This document shows positions 35,089-44,713 of a DNA stretch of 64,000 nt, piece by piece. Source of the stretch: HdN1 sp964473645 (GTDB lineage: Bacteria > Pseudomonadota > Gammaproteobacteria > Pseudomonadales > Ketobacteraceae); contig CAYYPW010000013.1 of NCBI GenBank assembly GCA_964473645.1, positions 94,905-158,904 of the forward strand. The letters run 5' to 3'. The notes beneath the pieces were generated by a model. The model ran no database searches. It was not told the DNA's origin and was given only the letters and a program-made list of their open reading frames with translations. Both the position numbers and the translations under genes were made by a program. Position 1 is the first letter of the stretch. Every line of letters starts with the position of its first letter.

Positions 35089-36433
35089 TTACACTTTTTG
35101 CACCTGCATACGCATGCCTTGTTGTGGTGGCATAGTGATCGATGACAAGGGCACGGGGGGCTTGGCATCGGCGTAAACCAGGGTAAACCGCCGCCCGATC
35201 TCGATCAGCAGCACCATGGCCTCCATCATTGCAAACCCTTCCCCGATGCAGGTACGCGGGCCACCCCCCAAACGGGATAAAAGCATAACGCGGCAATTGC
35301 TTCTCGAAAGCAGGTGTCCATCGATCAGGATCAAAATGGTCGGGATGCGCAAAATAATCCGGATGCCGCCCCATCACATAAGGGCTGATCACTACACCGA
35401 CACCTTTGGGGATTGGATAGCCACCGAGCTCAACCGTTTCTAATGGCTCCCGCCCAAACAGATAAGCGGCCGGGTACAACCGCAAGGATTCCTTGATAAC
35501 GCCTCGCGTCAGCGGCAATTGGGCCAATGATTCCCAGTCAGGCGCCTGCTCTTGTAATACGGATTGCCACTCGTTACGCAACCGCTGCCAATACTGGGGA
35601 TGCTGCGAAAGCAGATAAAAGGCCCAACTCAAGGTAATGGCCGTCGTGTCATGCCCGGCCAGGAACAACGTGACCGTTTCATCACGCAATTGCTTGTTCG
35701 ACAGCGCGCGGCCATCGTCATAACGCGCCGCCATCAACATCGACAACAGTGTGCGCTGTTGCTCGGGGTTACGACGATGATCAGCAATAAACCGTGTGAT
35801 TTGCCGTTCAATGGTGCGTAACGTCCACCAATAGCGGATATTGCTGGGCAAGGGCAGATCATCCAGAAACAAAAAAGGACGCACCATGCGAAGGGCAATC
35901 TGTTTTTCGAGTTCATGAACCGCATCCCGCAGCGCATGATTACGATCTGCCAGTTCCACGTTGAATAAGGCCTTGGCAATGATCTCGGCCGTAAGCGTCA
36001 TCATGTCATCATGAATATCGCGCACCTCACCGGGTTGCCACTGGGCAAGCAGACGCTGGCTATGCAATACCATTATGTCGACATAATGCCCAAGGCGCTT
36101 GGGCTGAAACGCGGGTGCCGCCAGCTTGCGATGCGTGCGCCAATGATCCCCTTCGCTGGAGAGCAATCCCTGGCCAAATACTTCAGTAAAATGCTGCCAA
36201 AAGCCGCGATTCTTGATGAATTTTTCGTGCTGCTTGTTGAGTATTTCATCAATCAGCGCGGGATCACTGATCAGATAATTGATGCCCCTCAGCAGACGAA
36301 ACCGCACCACGGGGCCATGTTCTTCGCGTATGCGCAACACGAAGGGAGGGATTCCTTTTACAAACTCAGGCAAAGAACCCAACAACCAGTGCCCTTTCGG
36401 GCCGGGTGCATGTTTGGGTGTTGAGTGTGACAT
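35089..36433 (-). pseudogene. Cytochrome P450, frameshifted in the heme-binding loop
   Basis: Haem-thiolate monooxygenase, ~447 residues once one base is corrected. Visible: proline-rich start APGPKGHWLLGSLPEF, I-helix AGHDTTAITLSW, K-helix KESLRLYP, meander HFDPDRWTP. Reading RYAFIPFGG then shifts: a run of six C at 35274-35279 (plus strand) throws the frame just before GGGPRTCIGEGFAMMEAM, which carries the haem-ligand Cys, in the other frame ending at 35089. Without correction, the frame ends at 34997 with unrelated sequence. The start at 36433 has GGAGGAG upstream. Either a real inactivation, a slippery tract, or a base-calling error. It follows mksB by 54 bp. Confidence 0.85.
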
Positions 36434-36486
36434 CCCTATCTCCTCCACTACGGTTCAGCAACACAATCAGTGCTACAAAATGATCG

Positions 36487-39400
36487 TTACAAAAAGGTTT
36501 CCATGAAATCCAGCGAGGCCTGGTGGCGAATAACCTGACGGTGGTTCGCCCACAGAGCTTTAATTTTTTCCTGGTTACAGACTTTGCGATCGCATAGTAC
36601 CCGACTTTTCAACTCACCTAACATGGACTCGGCCACACATTTGCTAAATACAAACTGGTTGCTGATCAAATCCATGAACGGGCCCGATTTGCTGGTCGGC
36701 ATAATGAACATCAGCTGCAAGCCCAGCGTTTCGGTCAAATAGTGAATGACTTCTCGCGAGCGGCCTTCATCCATTTTGGAAAACGCCTCATCGACCAGCA
36801 CCATGCGTAGATGGGAGTTGCCCTCATTGAACCTGAACGCTGACGTTACCGCCGCTGCACGAATGATATAGGCCGGTGTTTCCAACTGCCCACCCGAGCC
36901 GGTGCCATACTGGCTCAACGGAATCGCCTGCTTACCCAGCGGTTCCTTGAAGATTTCATAACGGCGGTAGTTACGATAATCACTGATGCGTTCGAGTTCG
37001 CGTTGAGCGCGCTGCTCGTCCTGATCCAACAACATCGACACCATGCGATCCCGCACGATTTTCAATGCGTCGGGCATTTCCATATCGAACAGACTGGCGC
37101 CATCGCCCAAGTTTGGCATGTCCATCACGGCCTTGAAAAAGCGGTAGTACTCCTGAAATTCAGGCAACCAGCTCCAGCCGAAATAAAAGCGTTCGCGATC
37201 CGCACCAAAGCGATGATGCTCAAGCTCCTCATTGAGATCCTTGAGAATGCGTTCACCATCGCCAATCGACTGATAAATGGCGTGGCACAAATGAGTAACA
37301 AAGGTGTCATTGAAGCGATTCTTGAGGGTCGTCAGTTGCTCATGCCGCTCAGCGAGAATGTTATTTTTGAGACGGTTATGCAAATTTTCGATCATTTGCG
37401 CGAGCTGACAAATATCCGCGAAGAATTTTTCGGAATGCAACTGCCCATAATCCGGCGCGTATACCAATGCATCATGTTGCGCACACTGTTGGTTATGTTG
37501 CATCACCCAATGTTCCAACTGATGCGCTTGCTCGCCCAATTGTTTTTGCAGTTGTTCAAGCAGGGCCGCTTGGGATTCATCTTGCCCGCTGGCATTTTCC
37601 ATGCTGGCGAGCGACGCTTCGGCATCGAATTGGGGGTAGACCGGTGAAATCCGTCGCAGGGCAGATTCCGCTGCTTCCTGTGCAGCCAGCGCCTGTTCAT
37701 GCGCATCAGCGGTGGCGCGCACCTGCCGGTCTGCTTGCCGTAATTGCTCCTCGACGGCGCCGCTTTCCTGTTTGATCTGCTGCAGTTGCTTGTCGAAATC
37801 ACCAAACTGATCCTGCAATTCCTGCAAGGCCTTTTCCAGGCGCTGGTGCTCGCCGAGATTCAAGCCGGCCAGTTGATTTTCAGTGCGCGAAAGCTCTCGA
37901 TGCAATGCCAGCATTTCCTGCATGACATGGGCAAATTTGACCGGCTTGATCGCATCCACGGCATTGAATAATGCCAAGGCTTCCTGGCTGCGGCGTTCAG
38001 AGGTCTGCAGATCCGTCAATAATTCCAGATGTTCTGCTTCTTTAGCGGCAAGAGCCCGCTCACGGGCGGCGCGTCCAAACACCAATTCGGCTTCTGGCAT
38101 ATCACAGCGGAACATGCTGTAGTTACCCGACGCCATACCATCGCGGGTAATTCCGCGAGAAGTGGATCGCAATGTGTTGGCATCAGGCACCCGCACCACC
38201 GTGCCGTAACTCGCCCGTAAAAAATGCTCAGCCGTCTTGTGCTCGAAACTCAACACGTTGACCAGCGAATCTGCCGGTAAGCTCATACGCTCGCTATCAC
38301 GACGTGCCTTTTCACCTTGAATAACGCGCGCCTTGTTACGCTGCGAACCGCCACTCAATCCACGCACGATCTGAATGGCCTGTGCTTCATAAGCCTCTTC
38401 CACAATGATGCTAAAGCGAGCCCCGCCTATATACCCCTCAATGGCCATCTGCCAGTGAGGATCACGCACATCCACATAATCACACAGCACTTTTGGCTCG
38501 GCCGCTGGACAGTGAGTGCGAATCGCGGCCAGCGCCATTTCAACATAGGGCGGATAAACGGCTTGATGGGCGCGCAGACTATTGAGTTCTTTTTCTTTCT
38601 GATTGACGCGAGTTCGCAAGGACTGACTGGACTGATCCTGCTTGACCACCCAGCGTTGCAGCTGGTCGCGTGCGGATAACGTTCCGCCTGCGATGCCGGG
38701 CTCGTGCAGCAGATAAGCCCAGTGGTTATGCAACAACTCGGTGGAGATCGCTGCGTCGAGGTGGCTTTCCAGTACCGCTAACCCCGCCCAATCACGCCCC
38801 AACAAACGCGGAAAATCCACCTGTGATTCGGCTTTGGCGGCAATGACCGCTTTGGCTTGCTTGCGGTACTCGGGCGCGTCAAAGATCGGGACATCGTCAA
38901 CGACACCCACGCGTGCCAAGCATTGCAACATCTGTTCACTGGCCTCGACGTTGCGCGCCATCTGACGATCCTGCTCCAGCATGGGTTGCACGCGTTCGCG
39001 CAAGGAGTCCTGGCATTTCTGCAAGATTTGCTCAAGCTCGTCCTTTTCACGCAATACCTGCACACCTCGCCGCTCCGCTTCGAGTTCCACCATTTGCCGG
39101 TGTACATCGCGACGGCGCTGATCGACGATTTCTGTGCGGGCCGCCAGGTCTTGCAATTTATCGTGACCGCCCTTCTGGCGCGATTTGGCATCCAGGTAAT
39201 CACGGTGGCAAGATCGACTTTTACGCAAGGCTTCACGGTAAGTGGCTTCGCTGTGCTGCACCCAGCTTTCGGTATAACGCTGCGAGGTACGCGCCGCATT
39301 CGACAAAATCCCCACTGCGGCGACGATACGACGTGCATCCTGCTCCATGCCATTGATGGTTTTCATCAAATCAGAAACCGTTTGTATCGCCTCCCCAAGA

Positions 39401-40125
39401 TCCTTTTTCTCCAGAATTTCATCTGCCACAAATTCATGGATACTGCGCACCGGTTTATACGCCATGAAACTGGAAAACGTATGTGCGGCATGCATGGCTT
39501 CACGGTCCGAGACCGCTTCACGGCGACCTCGCAACGCTCCATATAAGCGGCGGAGGTAAGCACGCTTCTTCTCGTATACTTCTAGGTTACGTGCGCCGTA
39601 CTTCATTTTCAGCTGATTGGCGATCTCGGTCATCGGTACCACGTGCTTGCCATCGTTATACTCTTTAACGAAATCTGTCAGCGCCAACGTGGTTTCCGGC
39701 AGAATCAAAAACAAGATTTCATCCAGACGGGCCTGCCGCTGCGTACCGGCACTATCGAGATGTGCGCGCATGGCCACGACCGCCGAAAACGGCTCGGCGC
39801 TTTCGCCTTGTGTCGGGTGAAACACGGCCACAAGATAGCCGTCGGTGGGTGCCAGTCGCGCATAGCTGCCATCATCGCAACCCAGCACATACGACGCCAG
39901 TGTGCGCACCTGCTTGCCGCCACGACCGCGCTGCGTGGTTTCGTCTTGCCCGGGGTTAAAGTTGAATAAATTATCGTGCGCAGCCGTCATCAAGGTTTGA
40001 ATGGCATCGGCGGCAGTGGTCTTACCCGAACCGTTACCACCAGAAAACAAGTTGATCGGCCCGAACTCAAATTCCAGTTGTGGAATATTGCCCCAATTAA
40101 CAAAAATAAAACGTTTGAGGTACAT
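36487..40125 (-). CDS. mksB: MksB/JetC-type SMC-like ATPase
   Basis: 1212 residues. Walker A GGNGSGKT at 29-36, long coiled-coil arms (~270-430 and ~680-880) around a central hinge-like region, then the signature GTGSGGQ and Walker B MVLVDEAFSKMDEG near the C-terminus. This is the SMC subunit of Mks condensin and of Wadjet (JetC), which loops DNA. It starts 3 bp after mksE, and with mksF forms a three-gene operon. JetD/MksG, which usually follows, is not here; a JetD-like gene lies at 20376-21530. Family secure. Confidence 0.92.
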   Translation of the reverse strand: MYLKRFIFVNWGNIPQLEFEFGPINLFSGGNGSGKTTAADAIQTLMTAAHDNLFNFNPGQDETTQRGRGGKQVRTLASYVLGCDDGSYARLAPTDGYLVAVFHPTQGESAEPFSAVVAMRAHLDSAGTQRQARLDEILFLILPETTLALTDFVKEYNDGKHVVPMTEIANQLKMKYGARNLEVYEKKRAYLRRLYGALRGRREAVSDREAMHAAHTFSSFMAYKPVRSIHEFVADEILEKKDLGEAIQTVSDLMKTINGMEQDARRIVAAVGILSNAARTSQRYTESWVQHSEATYREALRKSRSCHRDYLDAKSRQKGGHDKLQDLAARTEIVDQRRRDVHRQMVELEAERRGVQVLREKDELEQILQKCQDSLRERVQPMLEQDRQMARNVEASEQMLQCLARVGVVDDVPIFDAPEYRKQAKAVIAAKAESQVDFPRLLGRDWAGLAVLESHLDAAISTELLHNHWAYLLHEPGIAGGTLSARDQLQRWVVKQDQSSQSLRTRVNQKEKELNSLRAHQAVYPPYVEMALAAIRTHCPAAEPKVLCDYVDVRDPHWQMAIEGYIGGARFSIIVEEAYEAQAIQIVRGLSGGSQRNKARVIQGEKARRDSERMSLPADSLVNVLSFEHKTAEHFLRASYGTVVRVPDANTLRSTSRGITRDGMASGNYSMFRCDMPEAELVFGRAARERALAAKEAEHLELLTDLQTSERRSQEALALFNAVDAIKPVKFAHVMQEMLALHRELSRTENQLAGLNLGEHQRLEKALQELQDQFGDFDKQLQQIKQESGAVEEQLRQADRQVRATADAHEQALAAQEAAESALRRISPVYPQFDAEASLASMENASGQDESQAALLEQLQKQLGEQAHQLEHWVMQHNQQCAQHDALVYAPDYGQLHSEKFFADICQLAQMIENLHNRLKNNILAERHEQLTTLKNRFNDTFVTHLCHAIYQSIGDGERILKDLNEELEHHRFGADRERFYFGWSWLPEFQEYYRFFKAVMDMPNLGDGASLFDMEMPDALKIVRDRMVSMLLDQDEQRAQRELERISDYRNYRRYEIFKEPLGKQAIPLSQYGTGSGGQLETPAYIIRAAAVTSAFRFNEGNSHLRMVLVDEAFSKMDEGRSREVIHYLTETLGLQLMFIMPTSKSGPFMDLISNQFVFSKCVAESMLGELKSRVLCDRKVCNQEKIKALWANHRQVIRHQASLDFMETFL

Positions 40126-40128
40126 GGG

Positions 40129-40842
40129 CTATATCTCCAGATTTTCCTGCCCGAACAGGCGCGAGGCAGGGGTAGCAACGGTGTCACCGCCGAGGGTGAC
40201 CAACACTTCGTCGCTGACAAAACTCATCAAGGTAGGGCGAATGCGAATCCAGGTATCGTCGCTCTCGACATCTTCTTCCTGGCGGTAATTGATCAAGCGC
40301 AACTGGCGCAAACGCCGGAACAACAAGGTTCTCTCGGTTTTGTTTTCAGGCAGAGAACGCCGCAATAAATTGCGCAACGCAATACCGATGGATTCCAGCG
40401 ACACCAACACTGCTCCTTGTTCGTCGACATTGCCCTCTCGCAAGGCCTTATCGTATTCGGCGCGAAGCACCAATATCATCGCAACTTCCTGCTGATTGAG
40501 CGTCGCACGCAGGCCGTTATTGAAAGGCCCGCTGCTTTGTGGGTCTGCACCTTCATCCTGCAAACCAGGCACCCGTGCACCCGGAGGGTACAATCGCACA
40601 AAGCAAAACCGCCGCTCATGCTGAACACGCACCCCCAGCAGAGAAAGATAATCTTCAATCAAAGGTTCGATGCGCAGATAGCGATCATAGAGATCAGCCT
40701 CGACTTGGCTTTCATCACGGCAGATCACGCCATAATCCATCAGACGGATCAACAGTTCGGTAAAATCCTGTAGATCCAGCCCCTCTGCCGCCAAGGCAGG
40801 TGCCAATGCCTGAGTCAAAACGAAATTGCTGTTTTCTTTCAT
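40129..40842 (-). CDS. mksE: MksE/JetB-type winged-helix subunit
   Basis: 237 residues, DUF4194/JetB-like: mostly helical, with LIRLMDYGVICRDESQVEAD and RRLRQLRLINYRQEEDVESD as likely winged-helix elements. It is the KITE-type partner that binds the kleisin MksF. Located between mksF (54 bp away) and mksB (3 bp), the standard order. No catalytic motif is expected. Confidence 0.88.
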   Translation of the reverse strand: MKENSNFVLTQALAPALAAEGLDLQDFTELLIRLMDYGVICRDESQVEADLYDRYLRIEPLIEDYLSLLGVRVQHERRFCFVRLYPPGARVPGLQDEGADPQSSGPFNNGLRATLNQQEVAMILVLRAEYDKALREGNVDEQGAVLVSLESIGIALRNLLRRSLPENKTERTLLFRRLRQLRLINYRQEEDVESDDTWIRIRPTLMSFVSDEVLVTLGGDTVATPASRLFGQENLEI

Positions 40843-40896
40843 AGTCTCGGTAATCGGTTACATAAACTGTTATTTGGCTAAAAGAACCCACTGCCC

Positions 40897-42375
40897 TCAC
40901 ACGGAGGGTGACTCCATGCCAGACGGCACATCAGACGGTGTATTTTCAATGAGTTCGATAAGAAATTTATCGAGCGACTGGTAATATTCGTGCACCGCCT
41001 TCTCCCCTGGCACGGGCGTTACACGAAAGCGCAATTCCGACGACAAGTTGCGATGGGCACCCAATTCAATGGCGTGTGCCATCGCCAGCAAATCCTGTGC
41101 GGTGGTTACTGGCAATTCCTGACTATTGATGGTTTGCCCACCCGCCAGTGCTTTCACCATGTATTTACGCAAATTGTCATCGCTCACCACAAAAGCCTGA
41201 TCCAAGGCCATTTGCACAAACGCTTCGCGCCGGGCATCTGACGAGAGCGGTACATTATCTTCCTGCACTAAGGTCTGCACGGCGTCGTTGCGACGCCGTG
41301 TCGTCAAGCGAATTTGCGCCGGGTCAATTAGACTCACTTGCACACCCGCCATTTGTTCTGCCGCTTGCGCATAACGCGCATCAGCTTCTTCTGCTGTCAG
41401 CTTGACAATCTGTTGACACACCTGGATCACATCGTTTTGTCGCTGACTGTGCAAGTAGGACAATTGGCGCATGATAATATCGGCACGCTTGGTAAAGCCT
41501 TGTAACGCCCGACGTAAGGCAGGCAACATGATTTCCGAGGCTTTACGCATACGCAATTCGATCGTGTCCAACACATGCCACAACACCGAGCGCCCTGGCA
41601 CCACCAATTCCGGCACCATCTGCCGTAACTTGCCTTCGGCACCAGCTTTGAATTCTTTGTTCTTGCGACGGATGCGATTGATAACGCCGGTGATAGCATC
41701 CCGATGTTTTTCAACACTGTCTGCAGACAAACGCACAGCCAGATCCGGCTGAAAACGCTTTTCCATGAATTCGAAAAATTGCTGTGTGGCCTGTTGCACC
41801 AACAACTGACTTTCAACCTCACGCACCAGCGCGCGTTTACGCTCTTCCAACTCGGCAATCACGTCAGCGAAATCAGCAATAATGCGTTCGGAATACTCAT
41901 AGGCATCCAACAAATCATGCACCTCGCCCCGCTGCAGAAAGCCCTCGAGCGCGTTAAGCGTGTTACGGGTATTGCGATGCCGCGTCCTGACACGCGTGGT
42001 ATCCGCCTCCACCAACGGCTGGGTGAACAACCGCCCCATCCGCGAAAACGGAAAGGTGCTGTCAAGGGTCGCCTGATCGACCTGCTTCTCCAGCCAGCCA
42101 TGCTCCAACAGCGTATTGAGCACCCACACCGCCTGATCCCGGCTGGAACGAAAACGCGTCTCGCCCTCGTCACCCTCGCCCTCACTGAGCACAGGCGCGC
42201 GCGCCAAGGCCTCGGCAAACAAGTCGACCAACTGGTCGCGACGTAACGACTGCCCATAGTCCGCATTGGCACTGTACAACCGCTGATATAACAGGCGCAG
42301 ACACTCGGCAATCTGCTCCCGGTATTTGCTGGTCAACGGGCGAAAGAACTGGGAACGATTATCGGTGAAAAGCAT
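40897..42375 (-). CDS. mksF: MksF/JetA-type kleisin subunit
   Basis: 492 residues, largely helical. N-terminal TDNRSQFFRPLTSKYREQIA and a long helical middle (IADVIAELEERKRALVREVE-like) fit the Mks kleisin/JetA family that bridges SMC heads. I take the ATG at 42375 as start; a TTG three bases upstream is the only extension. It is the first gene of the mksF-E-B operon. Its upstream spacer contains palindromic cassette D and a divergent outer membrane protein gene. Confidence 0.88.
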   Translation of the reverse strand: MLFTDNRSQFFRPLTSKYREQIAECLRLLYQRLYSANADYGQSLRRDQLVDLFAEALARAPVLSEGEGDEGETRFRSSRDQAVWVLNTLLEHGWLEKQVDQATLDSTFPFSRMGRLFTQPLVEADTTRVRTRHRNTRNTLNALEGFLQRGEVHDLLDAYEYSERIIADFADVIAELEERKRALVREVESQLLVQQATQQFFEFMEKRFQPDLAVRLSADSVEKHRDAITGVINRIRRKNKEFKAGAEGKLRQMVPELVVPGRSVLWHVLDTIELRMRKASEIMLPALRRALQGFTKRADIIMRQLSYLHSQRQNDVIQVCQQIVKLTAEEADARYAQAAEQMAGVQVSLIDPAQIRLTTRRRNDAVQTLVQEDNVPLSSDARREAFVQMALDQAFVVSDDNLRKYMVKALAGGQTINSQELPVTTAQDLLAMAHAIELGAHRNLSSELRFRVTPVPGEKAVHEYYQSLDKFLIELIENTPSDVPSGMESPSV

Positions 42376-42378
42376 CAA

Positions 42379-42834
42379 TGGGTTCCGGGGGGCTTTGAAA
42401 CGCTATCAACAAAAAGCTAGCCATCACGAATACGCCGGGGGCGAAGCGACAACTTTCCTGACACAGCGGGCCAAACGGCGGTCACCACCAGAGCGGATCG
42501 AAAAATTTAGCGCATTGAAGCCAATATTGAAACTCCGATGTTGTAAACCAGCGAAATGCGCCCGGACTGCTGGGGTGGGGAGGTTGTGGCTGAAACGACG
42601 GCGCCATGGATGGCGCCGTCGAGCCTACAGGGAAGTATTCACGGCGTTTTCAGCCACAACCTCCCCACCCCAGCACTCGCCCACAAACGCCTACGAGCCC
42701 AAAAATATCCCCTACACTCCCCAAAAACCCGACTACACTCAATGATCTAGGGCAGCACACGGAGTTGCGACACCGAGGCATTCTGTTACAGTTTCCTGCT
42801 GACCTCATAACAACACCTGTAAAAGGAGCACGGA
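42379..42834. other. Divergent spacer with palindromic cassette D
   Basis: 456 bp between mksF and the outer membrane protein gene. It contains cassette D (42568-42675) and must hold both promoters. A 139-codon open frame crosses it, but that frame is read through the repeat and has no ribosome site, so I do not call it a gene. Confidence 0.5.
42568..42675. repeat. Palindromic cassette copy D
   Basis: 108-bp unit. 42568-42595 pairs perfectly with 42648-42675 over 28 bp: a 22-bp arm starting TGCTGGGGTGGGG plus the core edge CTGAAA/TTTCAG. The core at 42590-42653 has the inner hairpin GGCGCC-ATGGAT-GGCGCC and GTCGAGCCTACAGGGA. This copy lies in a divergent promoter region, not behind a gene. 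Its core edge and inner stem differ from the other copies by compensating changes. Confidence 0.87.
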
Positions 42835-43389
42835 ATGAAAAAACTGATTTGGGGAACCGTCGCAGCCACCACGCTGATCATGTCAGGCACCGCCAACGCC
42901 GAAAACTACATCTACCTCGGTGGCCAGGTCTTGCAATACGACATCGACGCCCAACACGTCAACATCGGCAACGGCGCCAAACCCCACGGCGTACAACTCG
43001 TATTCGGTGGAGAAGTCGCCAAATATGCAGCCATGGAAGTACGCGCCGGCCGCAGCACCAAATACGATGAATTCCCGCAAGATGAAGCCGTCTCCGCCAA
43101 AATCGACGCCACCTTCGGCCTCTACGCCAAAGCACAACTTCCACTGGGCAATGTCAAACCCTACGTCATTGCAGGCTTGAGCAAATATGACGTCGACTTC
43201 AGCGAAGACGGCGAAAAAGATTCCCTCACCGATTCAGACCTCTCCGTTGGTGTCGGCTGTAGCATTCTGCCCATCAAGAATGTGCAGATCGGGCTTGAAT
43301 TCATGCGCGTTTCTGACGACAACGACAATAAAATCGGCGCCAAGGTATTCAGCAGCTCCGCCTCGGTGGCTTACGTCTTTGGCAACTGA
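42835..43389 (+). CDS. Outer membrane beta-barrel protein (small OmpA-like/porin family)
   Basis: 184 residues. Signal peptide MKKLIWGTVAATTLIMSGTA-NAENY. The rest is amphipathic strands (YIYLGGQVLQYDIDA, VQLVFGGEVAKYAAMEVRAG, GLYAKAQLPLGNVKPYVIAG) ending in VAYVFGN, the pattern of a small eight-strand barrel. GGAG precedes the ATG. Specific role unknown. A strong hairpin lies downstream. Confidence 0.82.
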   Translation: MKKLIWGTVAATTLIMSGTANAENYIYLGGQVLQYDIDAQHVNIGNGAKPHGVQLVFGGEVAKYAAMEVRAGRSTKYDEFPQDEAVSAKIDATFGLYAKAQLPLGNVKPYVIAGLSKYDVDFSEDGEKDSLTDSDLSVGVGCSILPIKNVQIGLEFMRVSDDNDNKIGAKVFSSSASVAYVFGN

Positions 43390-43417
43390 TCACGCCCACC
43401 CTTAAGCGATGATCTTT

Positions 43418-43449
43418 ATCGGGAGTGGTTGCCTACAACCGCTCCCGAT
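43418..43449. terminator. Strong hairpin between convergent genes
   Basis: 14-bp stem with one wobble, ATCGGGAGTGGTTG-CCTA-CAACCGCTCCCGAT, between the outer membrane protein gene and the AI-2E-family gene. A bidirectional terminator is likely. Confidence 0.65.
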
Positions 43450-43486
43450 CACTGAAGCACCGAACGCTGCCGCACCGAATCCCGTG

Positions 43487-44560
43487 TCATTGTCCCTGCT
43501 GCAAACGTATCGACTCCTCACTCCACTCCTTCAGCAACGCATAACACACACCCAACAATGTCGCCCCGACGAACAACCCCAGCAACCCAAACGTTAGAAT
43601 TCCGCCCAACACCCCCAGCAAAATCACGGCCAGCGGCATATTGGCACCACGACTGATCAAGTACGGCCGCAAAAAATTGTCGATGTTACCCACCACGAAA
43701 AAGCCCCACACCAACAGAAAGATCCCCCACCCCATCTCCCCCTGCCAGATCAACCACCCTGCGGATGGCATCAAAATCAACTGCACTGCGCCCACCGGGA
43801 TCAATGCAAACAAAAACACGGCCATCCCCAGCAAAAAAGGCGCCGGCATCCCCGCCATCAAAAAGCCGATGGTAGAAAGCACGCCTTGTGCAATCGCCGC
43901 CCCTAAAATCCCGTACACCACCGAACGCATGGTCAGCGCCGCCACCGCCAACAGATGCACACCGCGCTCGCCACCAAGACGAAACACCATCGCCCGCAAG
44001 CCGGCGATCAAAAACGTCCCGTCCCGAAACAAAAAGAAAATCACAAACAAACTGATCGCCGCCTGCATAAGCAACTGTCCGGTGCCCGCACCCGCCGATA
44101 CCAGAAATCCCGCCGCCTGCGGCAAATGCGGAATCACCGACTTCAGCAATTTGCGCACGTTGTCTGAGAAATCATTCCAAAACACTACCAGGCGCTCCCC
44201 GACCACAGGCAGCTCCTGCAACCACTGCGGCAGTGCAGGCGGCGCCTCGCCCAACAGCCCGCGCACCTGCGTCACAATCTCCTGCACCACATCGACCAAC
44301 GAGATAGCGACCACCACCAGTGGCACAAACAACACCAAGGCATAGATCACGGTCATCACGCCCGCCGCTGCAGACACTGAGAGACGATAGCGCTGTCGCA
44401 CGCCTTCAAACAGCCCTTGAGTCGACACTGCCAGTATCACCGCCAACATAATTGCCGGCAAAAATGGATGCAGCACCCACACACTACCGCCCACAATCGA
44501 TAGCAACAGCAGCACAGCCACCACGGGCTCAATGATTTTTCTGAAATCCATGTACGACAC
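43487..44560 (-). CDS. AI-2E family transporter (PerM/YdiK-like)
   Basis: 357 residues with about seven or eight membrane segments. The family features are the N-terminal hairpin (VVAVLLLLSIVGGSVWVLHP), the central amphipathic loop (PQWLQELPVVGERLVVFWND), GILGAAIAQGVLSTIGFLMA, and the C-terminal DNFLRPYLISRGANMPLAVI. The substrate of most members is not known, despite the AI-2 name. Divergent from rlmJ. Confidence 0.9.
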   Translation of the reverse strand: MSYMDFRKIIEPVVAVLLLLSIVGGSVWVLHPFLPAIMLAVILAVSTQGLFEGVRQRYRLSVSAAAGVMTVIYALVLFVPLVVVAISLVDVVQEIVTQVRGLLGEAPPALPQWLQELPVVGERLVVFWNDFSDNVRKLLKSVIPHLPQAAGFLVSAGAGTGQLLMQAAISLFVIFFLFRDGTFLIAGLRAMVFRLGGERGVHLLAVAALTMRSVVYGILGAAIAQGVLSTIGFLMAGMPAPFLLGMAVFLFALIPVGAVQLILMPSAGWLIWQGEMGWGIFLLVWGFFVVGNIDNFLRPYLISRGANMPLAVILLGVLGGILTFGLLGLFVGATLLGVCYALLKEWSEESIRLQQGQ

Positions 44561-44713
44561 CTCGAATGGTCACGTGGTAGTCTACCGCTACGTTACACGG
44601 CGCTCGCAGTCAGATCACGAGCGCATTGCGATCACACGCCAAAGCAATGATAATTTTCTACCATCGCTGCCCGTTATACATGAAAAACCACCTGAAAAAA
44701 GCCTCTATCACGC

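Noticed and set aside
35089..35352. Separate small gene carrying GGGPRTCIGEGF
   Set aside because: It is the frameshifted C-terminal end of the P450, not an independent gene.
42326..42745. A 139-codon plus-strand open frame between mksF and the outer membrane protein gene
   Set aside because: It runs through palindromic cassette D, has no ribosome site, and its peptide (RRRAYREVF) is also produced by reading through other cassette copies.
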